This document shows, in pieces, positions 39,865-49,853 of a stretch of DNA of 56,050 bases. Positions within the stretch are counted from its first letter, which is position 1. Each line of letters begins with the position of its first letter. Origin of the DNA: Candidatus Aegiribacteria sp. (GTDB lineage: Bacteria > Fermentibacterota > Fermentibacteria > Fermentibacterales > JCC-6). The notes under the pieces were generated by a model. The model had not been told where the DNA came from, did no database searches, and saw only the letters and a program-made list of their open reading frames with translations. The stretch lies in the NCBI GenBank assembly GCA_013138965.1, contig WTBT01000061.1:1-56050 (forward strand), read 5' to 3'. Both the position numbers and the translations under genes were made by a program.

Positions 39865-41515
39865 CTGCGAATGAGCCGGTTTCTATTCTACCGCCCTGGC
39901 TGAATCTGAAGAAATAAGTACCCGACGCGAGGTTGGATGCCCCGGGGTAGGCCAGTGTAGCTTCTCCGCTGCCTATACTGCTGAAATCAACAGTTTCTAC
40001 AAATCTACCGGAGAGAGAGAACACCGAAAGCTCCGCATTCCCTCCGTCAGACCAGAACTGGAAGAAGAGTGTGCCGCGACAGGGCTGCGGATAGAATGTG
40101 AAAGTATCCGGTGAGGAGGCGACAGAACCGGTCGAAACATCAAGGTCAAGGCCGGAGAATGTGCTGCAGAGAAGCAGAATATCACCCTCTGCGGGAAGCG
40201 ATATCGCGACATCGTTCACGGAACCGGTACTGACTTCCCCGAGTGATCCCAATGTATCATTGAAAACGAAAGCCTGCAGGTTTCCGAGGCCTGCGGCGGC
40301 CGCACGGAAGCTGCCTTTCAACCCATCGTCAACAGAGTAATACCTGCCCTGGTACGAGGACATATGGTCACCAATATGTGAATAAGGGTCATCTGTGATC
40401 TCGGAAGTGTAATCCAGGCCGGGTCTGTTGCCCGGAGATACCGTATCGTAATCCGCTATCCTGAAGGAATCCCACCCGTATTTCCCATTACCGAAGTTCG
40501 GATCATCTATCCAGCAGGCAAGCATCCAGTCAAGAAGAATCCGGTTCATATCGGGGTTCGAACCGGTGACGTCGCGAATGGCTTCACCGATTCCAGCAAT
40601 TCCGCGGTCTGCTGTTCTGAGGGATTTGTGAAGGAAATCCTCTCCGCCGTAGTTTTCGTACAGGTACGCGAAGAAAAGGTATCCGGCCCCGTAACCGGCA
40701 ACGTATTCAATTATATTTTCCAGTTTCGTCCACTTGATAGGAGTTACCCCCCCCACCTCCAGGAAAGTTTCAACCTGAAACGCGGGATAACCGCACACGA
40801 ATGTTCCTGCCTGAGCCTGATTCTCGATCACCCACAGCTCCTCCGAGCTGAAGGGCTCTATCCCCCACTGGATAAGGTGCACAAGTTCATGAGATGCAGT
40901 GTAGGCCGCATCACTCTGGTTACTCGGGTAACAATCTATATAGAGCATCTCAACTTCGTTGGAGTGCCCTCCGTAGTAAAGGTAAGCCTCGGTCTCGGTG
41001 AACTGATTGTAGGGGCTGAAGAATCCGGCTATGTAGGCTCCACCCGGCGGAGAGACATAGCCATCCCTGATATCAAGCACCAGGAAGTATATCTTCGGGT
41101 CTCCGTCTATGGCATCGGGGGGCTGCCCGAAGACTTCGATATCAGTCTCCACGATCCCTCCGGGCCCGGATGGCGTGCTGTCCTCCAGGGCTGCGGAAAA
41201 TTCATCTACGGCAGCCTGGTTGTATGGATAGGGCCATTGCGTATCCTCCACAAAAATGTAGGTACTTTCTCCTACATACCTGCAGGTAGCTGAAGTAAGG
41301 TAAAACATGGGGTAAGCAGTACTGTGATCGATAGACCAGAAATTTATGGTATCTCCTATGCTGTGCCCCTTGCAGGAGCTCAGGGGGCCTGTAGGCTCGA
41401 ATGAGGGGTCGTGACGTCGGTCTATTTCCATGATGCCAGGAACCATAGGAGTTCCATCGATCCACCAGGCCGGGGCGGTGTTCTGAAGAATCATTGCGAG
41501 AATAAGTACTGTCAT
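39854..41515 (-). CDS. Secreted zinc metalloprotease (HExxH) with C-terminal sorting domain
   Basis: 553 residues: signal peptide (TVLILAMILQNTAPA), a protease-like domain with HELVH at residues 209-213 followed by WVIENQAQAG, resembling M30 hyicolysin-type metalloproteases, then a C-terminal domain. The last 85 residues, beginning FTFYPQPCRGTLFFQFWS with VFSLSGRFVETVD and NLASGTYFFRFS, have the YPNP ... G ... LxxGxYxxxF pattern of Por (type IX) sorting domains. It is likely exported and attached by the PorU/PorV genes upstream in the operon. The stop overlaps the propeller gene and the start shares a base with the DUF5683 gene. Confidence 0.8.
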   Translation of the reverse strand: MTVLILAMILQNTAPAWWIDGTPMVPGIMEIDRRHDPSFEPTGPLSSCKGHSIGDTINFWSIDHSTAYPMFYLTSATCRYVGESTYIFVEDTQWPYPYNQAAVDEFSAALEDSTPSGPGGIVETDIEVFGQPPDAIDGDPKIYFLVLDIRDGYVSPPGGAYIAGFFSPYNQFTETEAYLYYGGHSNEVEMLYIDCYPSNQSDAAYTASHELVHLIQWGIEPFSSEELWVIENQAQAGTFVCGYPAFQVETFLEVGGVTPIKWTKLENIIEYVAGYGAGYLFFAYLYENYGGEDFLHKSLRTADRGIAGIGEAIRDVTGSNPDMNRILLDWMLACWIDDPNFGNGKYGWDSFRIADYDTVSPGNRPGLDYTSEITDDPYSHIGDHMSSYQGRYYSVDDGLKGSFRAAAAGLGNLQAFVFNDTLGSLGEVSTGSVNDVAISLPAEGDILLLCSTFSGLDLDVSTGSVASSPDTFTFYPQPCRGTLFFQFWSDGGNAELSVFSLSGRFVETVDFSSIGSGEATLAYPGASNLASGTYFFRFSQGGRIETGSFAVVR

Positions 41516-42171
41516 CAGAATCTGGCTCCTATCGAAAATCTGACCGATGAGAAGTCGCGGTATTCGGGGAAAGAAAGTGAGGTGTAAACGCCCGGCCGTC
41601 TCTCATCCAGAAGAGAGGCGTCTATCGCGCTTACAACCCTGTTGACCAGGGCAAAAGCGGCTATGTACATACTTCTTCTGAACCATTGCCTGCTATCTCT
41701 CAGCCTGTCGGTGAACTGGTTCCTTGCCGCATCGGATGACCAGTTCCAGCTGTCGGAGCCGTACAGAGCATGGGATTCAAAATATGCCCTCTGAGCATTC
41801 GGATCATCGGGGTAGTAATACCTGGCAAGCCTGTGAATGTAATCGTTGAATTCAGTGTTTGAAGCATAGTCTGATATATCATCGAGGAAATCGCCTGATC
41901 TGTCGGAAACGGAGATACCGGCTTCGGATATTGCAAGCCATCTGTAATCGTCTCTGTTGAACGTACCCTCAAGATAAGAGAGGCCGACCCCTGCCCAGGT
42001 AAGAACATCAAGGCTCATGAAGATTATCCCCCTCGTTGTATGACCAAGATGCATCTGACCCCATCCGGGAAGCGCAACGGACCGAAGCATGGCGCCCTTT
42101 CGTGTGCCGGAATCCGCATCCCCCGGCAGAAGAATCAGAACAGATAAGAGCAGAATCGAAGTAATCCTCAA
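41515..42171 (-). CDS. DUF5683-family envelope protein
   Basis: 218 residues with a signal peptide (SILLLSVLILLPGDADS) and the DUF5683 opening AMLRSVALPGWGQMHLGHTT then RGIIFMSLDVLTW. The family is widespread in Bacteroidetes-like bacteria, without a known function. The last strand SSVRFSIGARF ends in Phe as outer-membrane proteins do. A repeated Trp/Tyr-rich middle (SDSWNWSSDAARNQFTDRLR) is helical. It overlaps the M6 protease gene by four bases. Confidence 0.75.
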   Translation of the reverse strand: MRITSILLLSVLILLPGDADSGTRKGAMLRSVALPGWGQMHLGHTTRGIIFMSLDVLTWAGVGLSYLEGTFNRDDYRWLAISEAGISVSDRSGDFLDDISDYASNTEFNDYIHRLARYYYPDDPNAQRAYFESHALYGSDSWNWSSDAARNQFTDRLRDSRQWFRRSMYIAAFALVNRVVSAIDASLLDERRPGVYTSLSFPEYRDFSSVRFSIGARF

Positions 42172-44999
42172 TTTATCACCGCCGCATGAAATAGAGCATC
42201 TGTTGATCCCATATCGGAAGATATGCGCAGGCTTACGAAATAAACACCGGGGGCAAGGTCTTCGGTGTTCCAGGATACCTCCCAGGGTGATCCTCCGGGT
42301 GCCGTTCCGTTTTTACAGGTAACCAGGTCGCCTCCCATATTGAATACCCTTATCTCCCACGAACAGTCCTCACCGGGCTGGAAACGGATTATTCCACTTC
42401 CCTGCTGAACAGGATTCGGGTAAACGTAGAAAGAGCCCTCCGAGAGTATGGAGCCCTGCACTGGAGCAGGCGGAAGATCCTCGCTCCACCAGCAGTTGGA
42501 ACCGGACATATCCATACCGGTAAACCAGCCCGCAGGTTCAATCGAAGTGTTCCAGCAGTAGATACTACCGCTTGAATCGGCCGCCGCTACTCTCCAGTTC
42601 CCGGTATTCGCAGGATCCCAAAACAGAGGACGACCGATAGGTCTATCCCCCACCGACACCGGGAATACTCCGGACTGTCTTCCCTCCGAGTCGAACATGT
42701 ATATCCTGCCGTCATCCATTGAAATCAATACGAATCCTCTGCCTCCGATACCCCTCCTGTTTCTGCTGTATCCTGAAACCAGGCTGTCCTGCTCAAGTAT
42801 TACGGGCCAGTCCTCAAGTGTAGCGCCCGAGGCGCCAACCGCGGATGCACCGCGATCCGTCAGGACAACTGTTTCCAGCCTTCCATCTCTGTTCAGGTCA
42901 CTCAGACAGGGTGAAGATAGAGGGGAACCCGGAAGAATCGATGGAAATCCCGGAAGGATATTACCTTCCCTGTCGTACGCGAAAAGATAATCACCGCTGG
43001 TCACGATAATATCGGCGGAACCGTCACGGTCGATATCCGCGGCAAGGGGTATGCCGGTTTTTTCATCACCCGGAGTAACGGGCCAGCCTTCAGCTTTGTT
43101 TCCATCAATGTTCCAGAGATAGATGCGGCCATCTATCGTTGACGCGATTATGCCGGGGTTCTGTTCATCGGGATATACGGCCATACCAGCTACGTGAGCC
43201 TGCGACACAACAGGCCATCCGCTGAACGGCTCTCCGGCGGGATCGTAAAGGTGTACCTTACTGTCATCATCCGCCACTGCTACAATACCAAGCTTCGAAC
43301 TGACAAGCGCAGCTGTGCCTGCACCTCCGCCGGAAAGAGTAACAGGCCATCCGGCAGGCTCGTTCCACTCCACATCCCGAAGATGCACCTGACCGTCGTA
43401 TTCGCAGAGAAGTAGAAGCGGCACGCCGCCCGACGGATTTCCGGCTACGGGAGGAGCCGTCATCCTTGCTCCCATGGAGTGCGGGCCGGAACCATCGTGC
43501 AGGTATTCGATAACGTGTCCGGTGTTCGTTGTTACTACAAGCCGGTCACCGGAAGTATCGGCATCTTCCCAGATCAGCGGCCCCCATTTAATGCGAGATG
43601 TCTGAACAGGCCAGCCGTCACATACCGTTGTTCTGGTTATCCGTACATCCATTTCATTGGCCGGCTCATCCAGAACTTCCACCGTTACGAAAGTGTTGCC
43701 ACCCCAGCTGGCATCGCTTGAGGGTTCTGAGGCGGGGGAGAACTCCCAGGCGTAGCCGCTCGTGAACCACGGGTCGAACTCACTGCCCTCGTAACCGTAA
43801 ATATCGGGCAGTGAATAGTCGAAATCCTGAATACCATCAGCCTCCTCGAGATCAACGCCTTTATGATCAGGGTCAACATTGACCTTGTTCATCGCGAGAT
43901 AAACTCCCAGACGAGTTTCATCGATATGCCAAATCAGAATCCCCGAACCGGGAAGGCCGAAATCGTGCTCGTGTATTCCGCACATTCCGTTCCCGTCAGG
44001 ATCACGCTGCCTGTTTTCAATCAGAAGATACTCCGAACTGTTCAGGGGAATTTTAAGGATAGAATCGTTGTAAGCCAGTGTAAAAGTTCCATCTGATACT
44101 TCAGTAGCCGTATCCCAGCCCAGATATATTCTGGACCATGCACTGAGTGATGCGGGCCAGTAACCGCTCATTATCCACTGACCGTACCCCATCAGGTCCC
44201 AGCCGCCTATTCCCACATGACCGGTACTGGTATCGTAAAGGTCAGGCAACCCGAGCTGGTGTCCGAATTCGTGGCATATGGTTCCCAGCACGCCAAGGCC
44301 GAATCCATCCTGTGATTCCTGCTCGGGTACGATCATACCCTCCCGCACAAAGACTCCGTCGGATGTGGGAATTCCCTTGTAACCCAGCCCTGCCCCGGGA
44401 AGGTAAAAGATCATATCAATGAGGGTAAGGAAGACCGATCCGATGTCTCCAGGGCTGTTCCGGCGTATATCAGCCTCCTGACCGGAACCGGCATGAATGA
44501 TAATGACGGCATCGTACAGGCTGAAATCAATATCATCATCCGCCAGCAGGACAGCATCCCGCAGAAGCAGGCATACCCCCTGTATGTAGTTCGCGTCATC
44601 TCCGTAATACATCATCTGGTGCGGCATAGTGTAAGAACCGTTCATGGAGGATGGGTATATATCAATGGAAAGTGTCAGTTCACCTCCACTTATATCCTCA
44701 TAATACAAAGCAAGATCGTTCGCTATGCCCTGGAAATAATCTCTGTTATGGGGTGGGTCGGCGTTCAGATCAATTCTACCGTTCCCGCTGGTTTCATCGG
44801 TAAAATCCTCCAGAAACTGCGCCCTTATCATACAGACGTTCATTGTGTCGTCAAAACTGCTGATCATGCCCGGACCGGCAATGGCGACCCCTTCCGAGGG
44901 CCTTTCATGCAACGGAGGCATTGCTCCGTGAATTATCGGCGGGGCAGCCGAAACAGCTCTGATTACGATGAACAGCAGCAGCGGTAAAAGCCTTAGCAT
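42168..44999 (-). CDS. M6-family metalloprotease with propeller and sorting domain
   Basis: 943 residues. After the signal peptide (LLPLLLFIVIRAVSA) comes an M6 immune-inhibitor-A-like protease domain with the zinc motif HEFGHQLGLPDLYD (residues 242-255) and GGWDLMGYGQWI. Residues about 450-850 are a propeller with recurring GWPV motifs (CDGWPVQTS, PAGWPVTLSG, FSGWPVVSQ, AEGWPVTPG), resembling FG-GAP/integrin-type repeats. The C-terminus (YVYPNPVQQGSGIIRFQPGE, IRVFNMGGDLV, LAPGVYFVSLRI) is a Por-type sorting domain. It is a secreted, probably surface-bound protease. Confidence 0.9.
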   Translation of the reverse strand: MLRLLPLLLFIVIRAVSAAPPIIHGAMPPLHERPSEGVAIAGPGMISSFDDTMNVCMIRAQFLEDFTDETSGNGRIDLNADPPHNRDYFQGIANDLALYYEDISGGELTLSIDIYPSSMNGSYTMPHQMMYYGDDANYIQGVCLLLRDAVLLADDDIDFSLYDAVIIIHAGSGQEADIRRNSPGDIGSVFLTLIDMIFYLPGAGLGYKGIPTSDGVFVREGMIVPEQESQDGFGLGVLGTICHEFGHQLGLPDLYDTSTGHVGIGGWDLMGYGQWIMSGYWPASLSAWSRIYLGWDTATEVSDGTFTLAYNDSILKIPLNSSEYLLIENRQRDPDGNGMCGIHEHDFGLPGSGILIWHIDETRLGVYLAMNKVNVDPDHKGVDLEEADGIQDFDYSLPDIYGYEGSEFDPWFTSGYAWEFSPASEPSSDASWGGNTFVTVEVLDEPANEMDVRITRTTVCDGWPVQTSRIKWGPLIWEDADTSGDRLVVTTNTGHVIEYLHDGSGPHSMGARMTAPPVAGNPSGGVPLLLLCEYDGQVHLRDVEWNEPAGWPVTLSGGGAGTAALVSSKLGIVAVADDDSKVHLYDPAGEPFSGWPVVSQAHVAGMAVYPDEQNPGIIASTIDGRIYLWNIDGNKAEGWPVTPGDEKTGIPLAADIDRDGSADIIVTSGDYLFAYDREGNILPGFPSILPGSPLSSPCLSDLNRDGRLETVVLTDRGASAVGASGATLEDWPVILEQDSLVSGYSRNRRGIGGRGFVLISMDDGRIYMFDSEGRQSGVFPVSVGDRPIGRPLFWDPANTGNWRVAAADSSGSIYCWNTSIEPAGWFTGMDMSGSNCWWSEDLPPAPVQGSILSEGSFYVYPNPVQQGSGIIRFQPGEDCSWEIRVFNMGGDLVTCKNGTAPGGSPWEVSWNTEDLAPGVYFVSLRISSDMGSTDALFHAAVIN

Positions 45000-45007
45000 T
45001 GTTATAT

Positions 45008-46012
45008 CTAAAATCTTACGGAAAGTGAGTACTTGGAATTGTACTTCCCTGAGCCCTGCAGATTCTCCTCTACGGGTATGAAGGCCATATCAAGCTGAAA
45101 ACCGGCATAATGGAGCCCCGCGCCGAAGGTGGGCCCCTGAATAGTTGAAATACCTTCCGTATCATGGATATACCCTGCCCTGAGCGCCATAAGGTCGTAA
45201 TACCAGAATTCAGCTCCAGCTCCCCACTTGTTCTCGTTGAATTCCGTTGACATTCCTTCATCGACGCTGGTTAAAAGCTTGCTGTAATCGGCAGTACAAG
45301 TGAGACGTGTCATATGAGAATCGAATGGAATGTAGGCAATTCCCATTCTAATGGTTCGCGGAATGGGGTTGTCCCCGGAATTGCCGCCGTAGCTCACATT
45401 GGGTCCCAGGTTTGTCAGGCTCGCCCCGACATTCACGCGCCCGACGCTTTCAAGCCCAAGCGCCTCCATAGGCACATGGTACAGTACTCCCAGATCGGCC
45501 GCGAAGGATGTGCCTTTACCTGAATCCTTATAGTATAGATGATCGTATATGAATTTCAGTCCCAGCCCCACAGCAACGCCGGGCGCCACTTCGGTTCCGA
45601 AGGAACCTGTTATAGCAACGCCATACGAGTAGAATGTTCCAAGCTCCTGTCCCGATGCGGTCGTTTCCAGCTGTTCACCCATTGACATGAAAGTGATGTT
45701 GCCACCAACACCGCCCCACCCTTCTATGTGCGTGGCATAACCCAGAAACTCGTAGTACAGGTCATCAGCAAGCTGGGGAAGCCAGTTGCTGTGCTGCAGA
45801 GTAAGTTCATGCCCGGTGGTATCTACGAAAGCCAGCCCTGCCGGATTCCAGTACGATGCGGTCGCATCGTCGGCCAGTGCAGTAAAAGCTTCACCCATAC
45901 CGTTCGGGCGCGCGCCCGGAGTTATCGTCATCCAGATAACGCTGGCGGTGGAAGCGTACGATACCGAAGACATGGCAAGAACTACGGTAATAATAAAAAG
46001 TCCTTTTTTCAT
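45008..46012 (-). CDS. porV: PorV/PorQ-family outer-membrane protein
   Basis: 334 residues with a signal peptide (GLFIITVVLAMSSVSYA). The segment TPGARPNGMGEAFTALADDA then TASYWNPAGLAFV is the diagnostic FadL-like opening of PorV/PorQ proteins. A beta barrel follows and ends KYSLSVRF. PorV is the shuttle that brings type IX cargo from the translocon to the PorU sortase. Its position between a PorU-like gene and three cargo-like genes supports that role. AGGAG lies before the ATG. Confidence 0.88.
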   Translation of the reverse strand: MKKGLFIITVVLAMSSVSYASTASVIWMTITPGARPNGMGEAFTALADDATASYWNPAGLAFVDTTGHELTLQHSNWLPQLADDLYYEFLGYATHIEGWGGVGGNITFMSMGEQLETTASGQELGTFYSYGVAITGSFGTEVAPGVAVGLGLKFIYDHLYYKDSGKGTSFAADLGVLYHVPMEALGLESVGRVNVGASLTNLGPNVSYGGNSGDNPIPRTIRMGIAYIPFDSHMTRLTCTADYSKLLTSVDEGMSTEFNENKWGAGAEFWYYDLMALRAGYIHDTEGISTIQGPTFGAGLHYAGFQLDMAFIPVEENLQGSGKYNSKYSLSVRF

Positions 46013-46113
46013 TGCTCCTCCTGCTTGAATCCGGAAGCTCTTCCGGATTTATTCTGAAATCACTATCTGCCGGTTAAAAAACCTGACCCGCTGTCAGGAA
46101 GCAGCATCATCAG

Positions 46114-49100
46114 TTATAGGTTACGTACAACGGCTATCACTCCGGTAGCCTTTGAGTTCTCTCCAGTATCGGAAAGAGAAACAGCAGATACAACAAAGAT
46201 ATATGTTCCGCTGGCCACTGCATCTCCATCCGCGTCTCTGCAGTTCCACAAGCACTGGTTATATCCGGCTGTTCCTTCAATGTTCCCGAATAATACCACT
46301 CTTCTCCCGGTCACCGTATAAACAGCGATGTCAACCTTTCCAGGCGATGTCTGAGTCCAGTTGATCGATGTTCCGTCGTTACAAGGATTAGGATAGGGAA
46401 ACACACAGCTTATCCCGAATGAATTATCCTCGGTGACGTTCACCTCTATCTCGAAAATGGATGTATTCAGAAGTCCGTCTGATACCCTTAACTTTATAAC
46501 ATGGCTCCCGGGTTCAAGAACACCGATTCCAACCCTGAGTTCGCCCGTGGTACTTGAACCTGTGTGATACTGGAAACAGTCAGAAACATCATCCGGGGTA
46601 GCATCCACATAAAGAGCAAGCTGACGCCCTACATTTCCGAGAAGGTTGATGCCGGAACTATCCGAAAGAATTGCCTTTACATAAATATCGCCTGAGATGT
46701 CAGGATTGCTTACGTTACGGTATCCCTCGACCCACAGTTCTATCAGGGGGCCTTCGTTATCCGGAAGGGGATTTCCAGATACAAGCCCCGCAGGATAGGT
46801 TGAGGCGGCTGCGAAGACATCGTTGCCGATGAGTGTAAGCTGGGTTCTGGCCAGAGCTCCGGTATCACTGTCAACGGGTACGAACATGCTCACGCTGAAA
46901 CCTGGTTCAGTATAGGCCGTACCGGAATAGAATTTACCTGGAATTGACAGATAATCGATGGGCAGATGCTGCCTGAAAGTGTAGTAGGTATCCGACTGGC
47001 ACGATTCCCAGGATTCAACGAAAAGTATACCTTCCGACGGCGCTGAACCGGTGAGAGTAATTTCTTCCCCGGAAAAAAGTGTATCGTTGGAAATTCTGAA
47101 CGAATCCCAGGGGAAAGCAAGCCTGAGGCAGCCATCGCCGAAAAGTATGTACTGGGCAATATTGGCGTTGTAACCAGCGTCTATCTTCGCGAGCATTACG
47201 CACATGCCCACCGAAAGATCCGGCTTACTGAACATGTAATCCAGAATATAGCCTAAATAGATTTCGTTCTGAGGACCATTTGTTAAATCTGTGGCTCCAA
47301 GCCCGAGTATCGCTCCCCCTGCCTGGGATGTTGTTACCTGTTGAGCCAGGCATTCGGAGGAAGGATTCTGGAACTGCCCTACGTCACAGGAACCGAAAAG
47401 AGCTACAGGAAGGCGCTGTTCACACGCGAGGAGCCCGTTATCTTCAAGATAGAGAAGGCCTTCGTCCGCCAGCTGGTCGTAGGCGCCATGACCGAGGTAG
47501 AGGGAGACAAGAGCCCCTTCGCTCCAGAGGTTTATGTACTCCGCCCGGGCCTCGGGTTTGACCCATATGCTGTTCCAGTCGTAGAAGATAAGATAGAGTT
47601 TCTCGGGGCGAAGCACATCGGGAAGATGATCGGTCAGCAGCCTTTCAACACCCCGGGTATGATATCTTTCGTCACCACTGAAAAGAGGTGATCGTTCATC
47701 GTCGGCAGCACCAAGCACAACAGTCTGCCATTCCCCGCAGTTTTCGTTGCTGCTGTAGGAAAGACTCCTGTCGACTATCAACTGGAGGTCAGAACGATTG
47801 GTTATCCCCATTCTGGATAGCGCTATCTGAGGGAAGTGGGATCCCTCGACTATTACAAACTCATCGTCCGCTACAATGGCGGAATTACCCCTGTATAGAA
47901 TGTCGATGTAAGAAATCATGGTCGAAGTAAAATTGAGCGGGTCCCAGTTTCCGCCACCTACAAGAATCAGATCCTCGGGTATCGGATCCCATGAATCGAT
48001 GATATATGAAACCATCGCCTGAATGGCCCGGGGATCTCTGACGCCCCCGTTGAATTCATTGTAAACCTCCGAAGCGGTGACTGCGATCACATCCGGGCTC
48101 AACTGCGTCAGCGGGCTTATATCACCGTAGAATTCATCGGCTGCAACGTAGAGGCTCCGTGCGCCATCCATCGTTCCTTTGATCCTGCCCGGTGATTCGT
48201 ACCGTACTTCTGAGGGGGAGCGCATATCTCCGTAATCGGAGATCCAGAGTTCCCTGGCATTCCAGGATGCCGGCACTTCAAATTCGAACCGGTGCGCACT
48301 ATCGAAGCTGATGTTCTCCGCAAGTGTATCACCGCTTACAAGGAACACCAGGGCTTCAGCGAGATCGTTTTCCCATGTGAACTCCTGCCGGTCGTATGAA
48401 GGCCACCATTCAAGGGGTACCTGAGCCTGGCCCGATATGGATCTATCAGTCCATCCGAAGACTTCAAACCAGTCAATGAAAACCGTATCGCTCCCTGATA
48501 ACCTGATTAACTGCAGGCTGAGATTGTTCCCCGAATTCAGAATCCCTTCCAGGGGCACAGTGGGCAGAAATTCACCTGTACCATTCCAGGTTGTATCGCA
48601 TACTGCGGTTCCATTCAGCAGTATTCTGACGCGATGCCCTGCACTGACGTTTGAAATCAGTTTAATCTTCAGGAAACCGTTACCTCTGGTACCGGGGGCA
48701 TCAAAATGAAAATAGTGCCATGTGTCAGAAGTACCCTCGGACTGGACCCATGCCCAGTCATCCTGCAGATCCACAATCCCACGGGTTCTGATAAGATTCT
48801 GTTCCCGGTGCTGCCTTGACAGAAAACTGTCAGGCATTGCAGGAGCTCCGGTCAGTTCCCCGTTCTGAACGTTCATCCTGACTCCGTCTTCACCGCCCCA
48901 TGTAAGCCAGTATGTGTTACGTGTACAATACCTGTGGTTGTAATGGGCAGGCATTATGTTGGCTTTGGGTCTCCACCATGCCAGACCTCTTCCGAAGAAG
49001 AAGAACCTGTCTCCCGCATCGAAGATGCCGTCTCCGCCATCCTCAACCAGAATGGGAACAGGTCTTGGGCTGTACTCGTTCAGCCATGGTTCATCCTCCA

Positions 49101-49851
49101 TTTCGCATCCTCTGCCGCAGAATAGTGAAAGACTGGACGATGGAGTACCCTCCGCAATCGGGATATCAGCTCCGGTGATGCAGTATATCCCTGCCGTATC
49201 AATATCCATGGCATACCATGGCAGGCCCCAGAAGGGACTTGAATCCATTCTCTCCTCAGGAACTTCCCAGATGTGATTTCCACCTTCAAAAAGGGCATCG
49301 AATATGGCGCCGGTTATACCTGAGGCGGAAACCGATGGTCCGGCAGAGGGGTAGGTCAGGCGTACGAGAAATCTTTCGGCTGCATAAAGGGCGCCATTAC
49401 GACTTATTACAGGATACAGCTGAATGTGAGCGTACCCTGCTCTTCTGAAGGTTCCAGTACCAGCGATCAGGCCCCACGTCCGGGGGATGTCTTCGGCAGC
49501 TGCCGCTTCGAATCTGTCTATCCCGTCCGGGGATACACTTACACTGGAGACTGTGCCTCCCGAAAGGTAACGGACCCCCTCGGGAATAATTTCCAGTTCA
49601 GCCTCAACACCGGGTGGTATCGCAAAATACAGGGAAGCCCCTGGCAGAAGCACGGAACCTGAAGAACCAGAAAAGCCGCAATCATCCGCAGAATAACCTG
49701 TCAGGCCATCAGGTAAACCTTCAATCGGCTGCAAGCCGGAACACTCCCACGTGAGAACTGTTGATGAAATCCCCACCTGTACCGGGGCAGCCTGTATCGC
49801 TGGAGATGAAATAGAACTTGAGCCAAACAGTAAAATAAGCAGGAAAGCCAT
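46114..49851 (-). CDS. porU: C25 gingipain-family protease, PorU-like sortase
   Basis: 1,245 residues with a signal peptide (LLILLFGSSSISSPAIQA) and a long N-terminal beta region (about 30-580). The C25 domain is about 590-930, with the catalytic His in YLGHGAYDQL (near residue 787) and Cys in FGSCDVGQF (near 822). The C-terminus (FPYPNPCNDGTSINWTQTS, VYTVTGRRV, VASGTYIFVV) is a sorting-type domain. PorU is the C25 enzyme that removes sorting domains and attaches cargo to the surface. Length, domain order and the adjacent porV favour PorU over a digestive gingipain. It follows the DivIVA gene by two bases. Confidence 0.85.
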   Translation of the reverse strand: MAFLLILLFGSSSISSPAIQAAPVQVGISSTVLTWECSGLQPIEGLPDGLTGYSADDCGFSGSSGSVLLPGASLYFAIPPGVEAELEIIPEGVRYLSGGTVSSVSVSPDGIDRFEAAAAEDIPRTWGLIAGTGTFRRAGYAHIQLYPVISRNGALYAAERFLVRLTYPSAGPSVSASGITGAIFDALFEGGNHIWEVPEERMDSSPFWGLPWYAMDIDTAGIYCITGADIPIAEGTPSSSLSLFCGRGCEMEDEPWLNEYSPRPVPILVEDGGDGIFDAGDRFFFFGRGLAWWRPKANIMPAHYNHRYCTRNTYWLTWGGEDGVRMNVQNGELTGAPAMPDSFLSRQHREQNLIRTRGIVDLQDDWAWVQSEGTSDTWHYFHFDAPGTRGNGFLKIKLISNVSAGHRVRILLNGTAVCDTTWNGTGEFLPTVPLEGILNSGNNLSLQLIRLSGSDTVFIDWFEVFGWTDRSISGQAQVPLEWWPSYDRQEFTWENDLAEALVFLVSGDTLAENISFDSAHRFEFEVPASWNARELWISDYGDMRSPSEVRYESPGRIKGTMDGARSLYVAADEFYGDISPLTQLSPDVIAVTASEVYNEFNGGVRDPRAIQAMVSYIIDSWDPIPEDLILVGGGNWDPLNFTSTMISYIDILYRGNSAIVADDEFVIVEGSHFPQIALSRMGITNRSDLQLIVDRSLSYSSNENCGEWQTVVLGAADDERSPLFSGDERYHTRGVERLLTDHLPDVLRPEKLYLIFYDWNSIWVKPEARAEYINLWSEGALVSLYLGHGAYDQLADEGLLYLEDNGLLACEQRLPVALFGSCDVGQFQNPSSECLAQQVTTSQAGGAILGLGATDLTNGPQNEIYLGYILDYMFSKPDLSVGMCVMLAKIDAGYNANIAQYILFGDGCLRLAFPWDSFRISNDTLFSGEEITLTGSAPSEGILFVESWESCQSDTYYTFRQHLPIDYLSIPGKFYSGTAYTEPGFSVSMFVPVDSDTGALARTQLTLIGNDVFAAASTYPAGLVSGNPLPDNEGPLIELWVEGYRNVSNPDISGDIYVKAILSDSSGINLLGNVGRQLALYVDATPDDVSDCFQYHTGSSTTGELRVGIGVLEPGSHVIKLRVSDGLLNTSIFEIEVNVTEDNSFGISCVFPYPNPCNDGTSINWTQTSPGKVDIAVYTVTGRRVVLFGNIEGTAGYNQCLWNCRDADGDAVASGTYIFVVSAVSLSDTGENSKATGVIAVVRNL

Positions 49852-49853
49852 AA